DNA from: Chloroflexi bacterium UBA4730
GTDB taxonomy: Bacteria > Chloroflexota > Limnocylindria > P2-11E
Assembly (NCBI GenBank): GCA_002404155.1
Contig: DHJC01000038.1
Span: 1-64,000, forward strand
Length of the DNA: 64,000 nucleotides
Direction of reading: 5' to 3'
The notes beneath the pieces were generated by a model. It was not told where the DNA came from, did no database searches, and saw only the letters and a list, made by a program, of their open reading frames with translations. The first letter of the stretch is position 1. Each line of letters opens with the position of its first letter. Below are positions 58,448 to 64,000 of the stretch, piece by piece. The position numbers were made by a program, and so were the translations under genes.

Positions 58448-59513
58448 CGTCCTCGAGGACGGTGACGCCGATGCCCGGTCCCGCCGGCACCTTCATCGTC
58501 CCGTCCTTCGCGACGGTGAATGGCTCACCGATGATCTCCGTCTCGAAGTAGCGCTCGGACGCGCTCACGTCCCCCGGCAGGCTGAAGTTCGGAAGCGATG
58601 CGAGGTGGACGTTGTGGGCGCGGCCGATCCCGAACTCGAGCATCCCACCGCACCACACCGGCACGTTGCGCTCGGCGGACACGTCGTGGACCCGCTTCGC
58701 CGAGGCGTGGCCGCCGACGCGGCCGGCCTTGATGTTGATGATCTTCGTCGCCCCGATGTCGACCGCCTTCCGAGCGTCCTCGCTCGTGTGGATCGATTCG
58801 TCGAGACAGACAGGCGTCGCGATCTCCTTCTGAAGCGTTGCGTGGTCGACGATGTCGTCGTGCGCGAGCGGCTGCTCGATCATCATCGGGTGGTACGCGT
58901 CGATGCGCTTGAAGAGCTGAAGATCAGCGAGCGTGTACGCGGAGTTGGCGTCGAGCATGAACTTCAGGTTGGGGAAGCGATTGCGGACGGCTTCCGCGAC
59001 GTGCCCATCGGCGCCCGGCTTGATCTTGAGCTTGACGCGCTGATAGCCACCGGCCAGCTCGCGCTCGATCGTCTCGATGAGCGACTCGACCGTGGGATGG
59101 ATGCCGATCGCGACGCCGCAGGGGATCCGCGTGCGTGTGCCGCCGAGCAGCTTGGAGAGCGAAACGCCCTCGCGCTTCGCGAAGAGATCCCAGATGGCCA
59201 TCTCGATGGTCGCCTTGGCCATGCGGTGCTCGCGGATCCACGCGAGCTTCAGGTCGGTGTCGGCCGGGCCGCCGAGGTCCACGCCCAAGAGCTGGGGAAG
59301 GATCACCTCGTCCAGCGCGTACCAGACGGTCTTCGGCGTCTCTCCCGAATACCAGGGCTGTTCCGGCGCGACACTCTCGCCCCAGCCCACCGCGCCCTCG
59401 CTCTCCACGCGCGCGAGGACGTGGGTCTGGTGCGTCTCGCGTGAGCCGCTCGTCTCGTAGGCGCGCTTCAGCGGCAGCCGCACCATGAACAGCTCGACCC
59501 GCTCGATCCTCAT
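58401..59513 (-). CDS. Enolase-superfamily enzyme (o-succinylbenzoate synthase / N-acylamino acid racemase type)
   Basis: This protein has 370 residues. The (beta/alpha)7-beta barrel has the KxK motif in RVKLKIKPGADGH, metal ligands Asp in FMLDANSAYTL, Glu in MIEQPLAHDD and Asp in VCLDESIHT, and the second acid/base Lys in IINIKAGRVGG. These match MenC/NSAR proteins. No other menaquinone gene is present. It is coupled by ATGA to a GNAT gene, a pairing seen for NSAR-type racemases of N-acyl amino acids. The substrate is therefore more likely an N-acyl amino acid than SHCHC. Confidence 0.85.
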   Translation of the reverse strand: MRIERVELFMVRLPLKRAYETSGSRETHQTHVLARVESEGAVGWGESVAPEQPWYSGETPKTVWYALDEVILPQLLGVDLGGPADTDLKLAWIREHRMAKATIEMAIWDLFAKREGVSLSKLLGGTRTRIPCGVAIGIHPTVESLIETIERELAGGYQRVKLKIKPGADGHVAEAVRNRFPNLKFMLDANSAYTLADLQLFKRIDAYHPMMIEQPLAHDDIVDHATLQKEIATPVCLDESIHTSEDARKAVDIGATKIINIKAGRVGGHASAKRVHDVSAERNVPVWCGGMLEFGIGRAHNVHLASLPNFSLPGDVSASERYFETEIIGEPFTVAKDGTMKVPAGPGIGVTVLEDVIRTLALQTKEYRPG

Positions 59514-60355
59514 TTCGTCTCCGCCGGTCCTTCCGCGCGCCGCGGCTGCGGCACCAACAGGTAGGCGCCTCGTCCGTCCGCCGCGCGCAGGAACTCCACG
59601 GCAGCGTAGCCCTGGCCGAAGGCCTCTTCGAACGCGCCCCGCGCGGCGATCCGCCATTCGAGCGCGAGCGACGCGTCGCGCCGCTTCAGGCCCTGGAAGT
59701 CGGAAGGGATCTCGACGAGGAGATGGGATTCGCCGCTCGGCGGGTCCTGCGGCGCCGGCCGGTCCCCAGCCGCGCGCAGGAGGTAGCGGACCCCCTCGGC
59801 CTCGGCGCCCTCGAGCGCGGGCGGGTGGTCCTCACCGCGCAGCCGTTTGTACGTGCGGTCCATGCCGATGGGCCACTCGACGTAGAAGCGGTCCGAAGGA
59901 AGTCCCGCGTTGAGCTTGTCGGGCATCAGGCCGTAGAAATCGCGGTGATATTCGCGGGCGTATGTGCCGAGCTTGCCGAAGTTGAATCGCGCGTTCAGCG
60001 CCTCGAGTGGGTCCATCGTCCAGGCCATGATCTCGATGCCCTGGTCGAGACAGTGATCGCGCTGCGCTTCCTTGAGCGCGAGCGCCAGGCCGGTGCCCCG
60101 GTGCTCGCGGCGGACGGCGAGCATGTGCGAGTGATGACGGAAGTGGTAGTCGTAGATGCCGAGGAAGCCGAACACGAAGCCGGCCGGACGTGCAGCGCCG
60201 TCGACGTAGCCCAGCCCGACGAAGCCACCGTTGTGGACGATCGCGAGCATGAGCTGCGGCGGCACGGCCACGTCGCCGCTCCAGACCTCGTCCTGGATCG
60301 GCACGGTGAGCGCACACGACGCGATATCGGTCGCTGTCTCGACCCTGTACGACAC
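59510..60355 (-). CDS. GNAT-family acetyltransferase (COG3375-like)
   Basis: This protein has 281 residues from GTG 60355. FVGLGYVDGAARPAGFVFGF, then HSHMLAVRREHRGTGLALAL, is the acetyl-CoA-binding GNAT core with RxxGxA, followed by WTMDPLEALNARFNFGKLG and an extra C-terminal domain. This is the pattern of predicted N-acetyltransferases (COG3375) that occur beside MenC/NSAR enzymes. Together they may make and racemise an N-acyl amino acid. A GATACT -10 element lies 9 bases before the start. Confidence 0.75.
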   Translation of the reverse strand: MSYRVETATDIASCALTVPIQDEVWSGDVAVPPQLMLAIVHNGGFVGLGYVDGAARPAGFVFGFLGIYDYHFRHHSHMLAVRREHRGTGLALALKEAQRDHCLDQGIEIMAWTMDPLEALNARFNFGKLGTYAREYHRDFYGLMPDKLNAGLPSDRFYVEWPIGMDRTYKRLRGEDHPPALEGAEAEGVRYLLRAAGDRPAPQDPPSGESHLLVEIPSDFQGLKRRDASLALEWRIAARGAFEEAFGQGYAAVEFLRAADGRGAYLLVPQPRRAEGPAETK

Positions 60356-60364
60356 GCGCGCCCC

Positions 60365-60370
60365 AGTATC
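60365..60370 (-). promoter_or_regulatory. -10 GATACT of the GNAT/enolase unit
   Basis: On the minus strand GATACT lies 9 bases before GTG 60355, in a short divergent region shared with the cyclic-nucleotide-binding gene. Confidence 0.4.
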
Positions 60371-60390
60371 GGGCCAGTCAGGCCGTCGGC

Positions 60391-60396
60391 TATGCT
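60391..60396 (+). promoter_or_regulatory. -10 TATGCT, leaderless-type
   Basis: TATGCT lies 8 bases before ATG 60405, with no Shine-Dalgarno. Confidence 0.5.
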
Positions 60397-60404
60397 CCCG
60401 CCGC

Positions 60405-60845
60405 ATGGCGGACAACATCGAATTCCTGAAGCACGTGGCGCTCTTCGAGGACCTCGACCGCAAGTCGCTCGAGGCGATCGCGAACGCTGCCGTCGAGCAG
60501 ACGTACACGAAGGGACAGGACATCGTCCGCCAGGGCGACACCGGGGTGGGCGCGTTCATCATCAAGAAGGGACGCGTCGAGGCGTTCCAGGATCGCGGTG
60601 GCCACGTCCATAAGCTCGCCGAGATGAAGGAAGGCGAGGTCTTCGGCGAGATGGCCCTCCTCGACGAGTTCCCGCGTTCCGCAACGGTCCGCGCGATCGA
60701 ACCGACCACCTGCCTCGGCATCCAGCGCTGGCACTTCCGCGGGATCCTCGAGAGCCACCCCCAGATCGCCCTCGCCCTACTGCCCGTGCTCACGAAGCGG
60801 CTCCGGAACGCCGAACGCGAGGACGAGGCGAGCGCGAAGCACTAG
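60405..60845 (+). CDS. Single-domain cyclic-nucleotide-binding protein
   Basis: This 146-residue protein consists of one cNMP-binding domain. The phosphate-binding cassette VFGEMALLDEFPRSATVRA keeps the Glu and Arg that bind the cyclic phosphate and ribose. No DNA-binding HTH or kinase domain is attached, unlike CRP or PKA regulators. It probably acts by interaction with a partner. A homologue follows after 3 bases. Confidence 0.85.
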   Translation: MADNIEFLKHVALFEDLDRKSLEAIANAAVEQTYTKGQDIVRQGDTGVGAFIIKKGRVEAFQDRGGHVHKLAEMKEGEVFGEMALLDEFPRSATVRAIEPTTCLGIQRWHFRGILESHPQIALALLPVLTKRLRNAEREDEASAKH

Positions 60846-60848
60846 CTG

Positions 60849-61268
60849 GTGGCCGACGCTCGAGCCGCGAGGCTAAAGGCGGTCCCGCTCTTCGCGCACT
60901 GCACCAACAAGCAGATCAGCTTCATCGTCACCCAGGTCGAGGACATGGACTTTCCGGCCGGACGGGTCCTCTGCACGGAAGGCCGGAGCGGTGGCGACTT
61001 CTTCATCCTCCTGTCCGGAGCCGCGGACGTGACGCGGAAGGGCCGGAAGATCGCGAAGATGGCGCCGGGTGATTTCTTCGGCGAGATCGCGCTCGTCGAC
61101 GGCGGTCCCCGCACCGCGACGGTGACGACGTCCGCACCGAGCCGTTGCCTGGTGCTCGGGCCCCGTGAGTTCCAGAACGTCATTCACCAGGACACCGACA
61201 TCGCGCACAGCATGATGAAGGCTCTGACCCGCCGCCTCCGCGAGGCCGGAACGCCCCCGGCCGACTGA
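60849..61268 (+). CDS. Second single-domain cyclic-nucleotide-binding protein
   Basis: This 139-residue protein starts at GTG 60849. The cassette FFGEIALVDGGPRTATVTT again retains Glu and Arg. It is clearly related to the preceding gene, so the pair is likely an old tandem duplication. No output domain is present. Confidence 0.85.
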   Translation: MADARAARLKAVPLFAHCTNKQISFIVTQVEDMDFPAGRVLCTEGRSGGDFFILLSGAADVTRKGRKIAKMAPGDFFGEIALVDGGPRTATVTTSAPSRCLVLGPREFQNVIHQDTDIAHSMMKALTRRLREAGTPPAD

Positions 61269-61279
61269 CCCGCGCCCGG

Positions 61280-61285
61280 TACGCT
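61280..61285 (+). promoter_or_regulatory. -10 TACGCT, leaderless-type
   Basis: TACGCT lies 9 bases before ATG 61295, with no Shine-Dalgarno. Confidence 0.45.
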
Positions 61286-61294
61286 CTCGCGGAT

Positions 61295-62188
61295 ATGGCA
61301 GGCATCGTCGAATGCGTTCCGAACATCAGCGAAGGCCGGCGCCTCGACGTGGTCGACGGCCTGGCGAGCGTCATCACCGCGACGCCCGGCGTCCGGCTCC
61401 TCGACCGCACGAGCGATCCCGATCACAACCGCTCGGTGTTCACGTTCGCCGGCGATCCCGCTGCGGTCGAGCGCGCGGCCCTCGCGCTCATCGATGCGAC
61501 GTACAGGGTCGTGGACATGCGCGGGCACACGGGTGCGCATCCGCGCCTCGGCGCCGTCGATGTGGTGCCGTTCGTGCCGCTCGCGGGGGTCACGATGGCC
61601 GACTGCATCGCGATCGCGCACCGCGTCGGGGAGGCGGTCGCGGCCAAGCACGGCGTACCGGTCTTCTACTACGCGATGGCCGCGACTCGGCCCGAGCGGG
61701 TGCGGCTTCCCGACATCCGGAAGCCCGAGTACGAAGGCCTCGCCCACCTCCTCGAGACGACGCACGTCCCCGACGCGGGGCCTCGCACCCTGCACCCGGC
61801 GGCCGGCGCGATCGTCATCGGTGCACGGCCTCCGCTCATCGCGTTCAACATCGAGCTCGACACCACCGACCTGAAGCTGGCGCAGCGCATCGCGAAGGAG
61901 ATCCGTGAATCATCCGGGGGCCTGCCGGCGGTGCAGGCGAAGGGCTTCATGCTCTCGGATCCACCGCGGGCCCAGGTTTCGATGAACCTCCTCGATCACA
62001 CGGTTACGTCGCTGCCGCAGGTCTGGCACGAGGTCGAGACGCGATCCAGGGCCGCCGGGGTGGCCATCCTGCGCGGCGAGCTCATCGGCCTCATCCCGTT
62101 GGACGCGGCGCTCGCGGCCGCAGGGGACGCGTTGAAGCTCGACGGCTTCGCCGCCGACCGGGTCATCGAAGCGCGCTTCCTGGAATGA
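61295..62188 (+). CDS. ftcD: Glutamate formimidoyltransferase
   Basis: This 297-residue protein transfers the formimino group of N-formimino-glutamate to tetrahydrofolate in histidine breakdown. ECVPNISEGRRLDVV, TSDPDHNRSVFTFAG and RGHTGAHPRLGAVDVVPFVP are the N-terminal subdomain signature of FTCD, and the protein has no cyclodeaminase domain. It stands 7 bases before hutI, whose product leads to formimino-glutamate. Confidence 0.92.
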   Translation: MAGIVECVPNISEGRRLDVVDGLASVITATPGVRLLDRTSDPDHNRSVFTFAGDPAAVERAALALIDATYRVVDMRGHTGAHPRLGAVDVVPFVPLAGVTMADCIAIAHRVGEAVAAKHGVPVFYYAMAATRPERVRLPDIRKPEYEGLAHLLETTHVPDAGPRTLHPAAGAIVIGARPPLIAFNIELDTTDLKLAQRIAKEIRESSGGLPAVQAKGFMLSDPPRAQVSMNLLDHTVTSLPQVWHEVETRSRAAGVAILRGELIGLIPLDAALAAAGDALKLDGFAADRVIEARFLE

Positions 62189-62195
62189 GCCCAGC

Positions 62196-63455
62196 GTGAT
62201 CATGGAGCGCCCGCAGGCCGATCTGCTGGTCCGCGGCGCGCGGCTCCTGACCCTCGCCCCGTTCCGGACGGAGCAGCCGCGGGTCGGACCGGCCGCGGGT
62301 GACGTCGGTGCCATCGATGACGGCTGGGTCGCGGCGCGCGATGGCGCCATCCTCGGGACGGGCCACGGCGACGGCTGGCAGCAGTACGAGCTGACCGCGG
62401 GAGCGGTGGAGCGGCAGGTCGCCGGCCGCGTGGTGATGCCCGGGCTGGTCGATCCGCATACCCATCTTTGCTACGCGGGCGAGCGGTGGGACGAGTTCAC
62501 GACGCGCCATAGCGGCGCCGACTACCTTGCCGTGCTCGAACGCGGCGGCGGGATCCACGCGACGGTGCGCGCGACGCGCGAGGCGTCCGATGAGACGCTC
62601 CTCGCGCTCACCCGCGCGCGACTCGCTCGCGCGGTGTCCCTCGGGACGACGACGATCGAGATCAAGAGCGGCTACGGACTCGATCCGGACGAAGAGCTGC
62701 GACAGCTGCGGCTCATCGCGCGCATCCGTACCGAAGCCGCGATCGATGTCGCCGTCACGTACCTGGCGTTGCATGCGATGCCGCGCGGCATCGAGCGGCG
62801 CGACTTCCTCAAGGCCGCCGAAGCGATGGTCGGCACGGTCGCCGCGGAGCACCTCGCGGAGGCGGTGGATGGGTTCATCGAGAAGGGGGTGTTCGAGCCC
62901 GAGGATGCGCGCCCGGTCATGAAGGCCGCGCAGGCCGCCGGACTCGCCGTGACGATGCACGCCGACCAGCTGCACGACGTGAACGCCGCCGCGTTCGCAG
63001 CGCGGCTGCAGGCGCGGTCGGCCGACCATCTTGCGAACGTGTCGGCGGACGGGATGCGCGTGCTGGCGCGCATCGGGCACACCGTCGCCGTGCTGCTGCC
63101 AGGGAGCGCGTTCTTCGTCGGCTACGCGCCGCCAGACGCGCGACGGTTCCTCGCCGCGCGCGTGCCGGTCGCGATCGCGACGGACCACAACCCGGGTACG
63201 TCACCGTTGGAAGGCATGCCCGCAGCGATCGCCCTCGCGGTCACGCTCTGCCATCTCACCCCGCATGAGGCGATCGTCGCGGCGACCATCAACGCCGCGC
63301 ACGCCCTCGGCCGCGGCCAGCGCACCGGTGCGCTCGTCGTCGGCCGGCGCGCGGATCTGTTGATCCTCGAGACCGACGACGAGCGCGACCTGTGCTACCG
63401 GCTCGGCGCGCCGCTCGTGCGCGAGGTCTACGCCGGCGGTAGGCGGGTCGCGTGA
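62196..63455 (+). CDS. hutI: Imidazolonepropionase
   Basis: This 419-residue amidohydrolase converts imidazolone propionate to N-formimino-L-glutamate. VDPHTHLCYAGERWDEF holds the metal His pair, SGADYLAVLERGGGIHATV the substrate loop, KSGYGLD a Lys-Tyr motif, TMHADQLHDV another His-Glu-like site and ATDHNPGTSP the catalytic Asp. GTG 62196 or ATG 62202 starts it. hutH and hutU are outside the window. Confidence 0.94.
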   Translation: MIMERPQADLLVRGARLLTLAPFRTEQPRVGPAAGDVGAIDDGWVAARDGAILGTGHGDGWQQYELTAGAVERQVAGRVVMPGLVDPHTHLCYAGERWDEFTTRHSGADYLAVLERGGGIHATVRATREASDETLLALTRARLARAVSLGTTTIEIKSGYGLDPDEELRQLRLIARIRTEAAIDVAVTYLALHAMPRGIERRDFLKAAEAMVGTVAAEHLAEAVDGFIEKGVFEPEDARPVMKAAQAAGLAVTMHADQLHDVNAAAFAARLQARSADHLANVSADGMRVLARIGHTVAVLLPGSAFFVGYAPPDARRFLAARVPVAIATDHNPGTSPLEGMPAAIALAVTLCHLTPHEAIVAATINAAHALGRGQRTGALVVGRRADLLILETDDERDLCYRLGAPLVREVYAGGRRVA

Positions 63456-63482
63456 ACGCGACACCTGCTCTGCGGTGCGCGG

Positions 63483-63488
63483 TACCGT
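63483..63488 (+). promoter_or_regulatory. -10 TACCGT, leaderless-type
   Basis: TACCGT lies 7 bases before ATG 63496 and identical in sequence and spacing to the element before the DUF427 gene. Confidence 0.45.
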
Positions 63489-63495
63489 GAGTGAG

Positions 63496-63801
63496 ATGGC
63501 AGATCCGCAGCGCGGGAGCCTGAGCGGCCGGTTCCCCTGGTGGCTCGGCGGCTTGATCGCCGGCGCGCTCATCGGTGGTCTCTTCGCGTCCCTTGGAGGC
63601 ATCGTGCTCGGGCTCGTGTTCGTGCTCCCGTTCGCCGCTGCGCGCGGCCGGGCCGGCGCCGCCATTGCCGGTGGCCTCGTCGGCTCGGGCCTGGCGGGCA
63701 TCGCCGTCCATGGCGTCGGCGCCGACATTGCCACCATCGCCGCGGCGATCACGCTCGCGGCGGGACTGCTCCTCACCGGGGTGGCGATGACCAAGGGGTA
63801 G
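63496..63801 (+). CDS. Small Gly/Ala-rich membrane protein
   Basis: This protein has 101 residues. ATG 63496 is chosen from the -10 element. Three or four hydrophobic helices (WWLGGLIAGALIGGLFASLG, IVLGLVFVLPFAAARG, AAIAGGLVGSGLAGIAVHG, TIAAAITLAAGLLLTGVAM) with frequent GxxxG packing motifs. No family recognised. Confidence 0.6.
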   Translation: MADPQRGSLSGRFPWWLGGLIAGALIGGLFASLGGIVLGLVFVLPFAAARGRAGAAIAGGLVGSGLAGIAVHGVGADIATIAAAITLAAGLLLTGVAMTKG

Positions 63802-63847
63802 GCTTGTCGCGCGGCGTGCACTACCGATAACAAGGAGGCGCGACCAC

Positions 63848-64000
63848 GTGGAAACGCAACGCATCGCCATCTATCCCGGCTCGTTCGACCCACCGACGAA
63901 CGGTCACCTCGACATCGTCGGCCGTGCCGCACGGCTCTTTGACCGGGTCGTCATCGGCGTCGGCCGCAACCTCTCGAAGAAGACGGTCTTCACCGCCGAC
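63848..64000 (+). CDS. coaD: Phosphopantetheine adenylyltransferase, 5' part
   Basis: The first 51 codons of coaD, cut by the window end. RIAIYPGSFDPPTNGHLDIV is the nucleotidyltransferase (HxGH-like NGH) motif, followed by GRAARLFDRVVIGVGRN. The enzyme makes dephospho-CoA in CoA synthesis. AAGGAGG lies 9 bases before GTG 63848, so this gene uses a normal ribosome site. Confidence 0.93.
   Translation, partial: METQRIAIYPGSFDPPTNGHLDIVGRAARLFDRVVIGVGRNLSKKTVFTAD

Noticed and set aside
58401..59513. Assignment of the enolase-superfamily gene as menC
   Set aside because: No other menaquinone gene nearby, and a GNAT partner favours N-acyl amino acid racemisation; left unnamed.
1..64000. CRISPR arrays, insertion sequences, prophage, rRNA
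   Set aside because: No regularly spaced repeats, transposase, integrase, phage structural genes or rRNA sequence recognised.

Overview
The window is a gene-dense chromosomal segment of about 64 kb with very high GC. Almost every gene is an ordinary bacterial housekeeping, catabolic or signalling gene. Starts are often GTG, neighbouring genes are commonly joined by 4-base GTGA or ATGA overlaps, and many genes have a TANNNT -10 element only 6-11 bases before the start codon and no Shine-Dalgarno sequence, which suggests widespread leaderless mRNAs. Base composition, gene content (a PyrR-controlled pyrimidine operon, class III cyclase/AAA/TPR regulator, DUF427, AI-2E-type permease) and gene order suggest an uncultured high-GC Terrabacteria lineage. 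Chloroflexota (Limnocylindria/Ellin-type soil or freshwater groups) is my best guess, and this is inference only. I see no prophage, insertion sequence, CRISPR array or rRNA gene.

Layout. 1-9.8 kb: tRNA-Gly(CCC), an HNH protein, an AI-2E-type permease, a membrane Ser/Thr kinase, a secreted protein, glycogen synthase with a GalT-like partner, a degenerate Nudix protein, a CPBP protease with no visible start codon, a decayed gene, and a LytM-type peptidase. 9.8-20.7 kb: the pyrimidine operon pyrR-pyrB-pyrC-carA-phzF-ydeI-carB-(frameshifted VOC)-pyrK-pyrD, with a PyrR-binding RNA hairpin directly before the pyrR ribosome-binding site and a second, leaderless promoter before carA. pyrE lies apart at 48.3 kb; pyrF is not in the window.

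20.7-42 kb: a purine-catabolism region on both strands. Adenosine deaminase and a DeoD-type phosphorylase feed a three-subunit xanthine dehydrogenase. Membrane urate hydroxylase (puuD), HIU hydrolase, OHCU decarboxylase and allantoinase then continue the route to allantoate. A DUF3830 protein, an AtzA/TrzN-type deaminase, BioY, a NIPSNAP-like protein, a very large cyclase/ATPase regulator, a rhodanese-Nudix fusion and a secreted Asp-box propeller protein lie among them.

42-56.9 kb: an MFS exporter, a TolB-like lipoprotein, a GH15 glucoamylase, KDPG aldolase, 6-phosphogluconolactonase and a transketolase (mostly minus strand), pyrE, and a PAS/GAF/GGDEF/EAL c-di-GMP protein. 57-64 kb: tRNA-Lys(TTT), an aquaporin, a MenC-like enolase-superfamily enzyme coupled to a GNAT protein, two single-domain cyclic-nucleotide-binding proteins, histidine-degradation genes (formimidoyltransferase, hutI), a small membrane protein and the first 51 codons of coaD.

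The most notable items are the PyrR-binding hairpin with a probable CTG start for pyrR, the general leaderless-promoter pattern (including two -10 boxes that contain the stop codon of the preceding gene), the near-complete purine-to-allantoate gene set built around PuuD, and several small gene-decay or frameshift sites.
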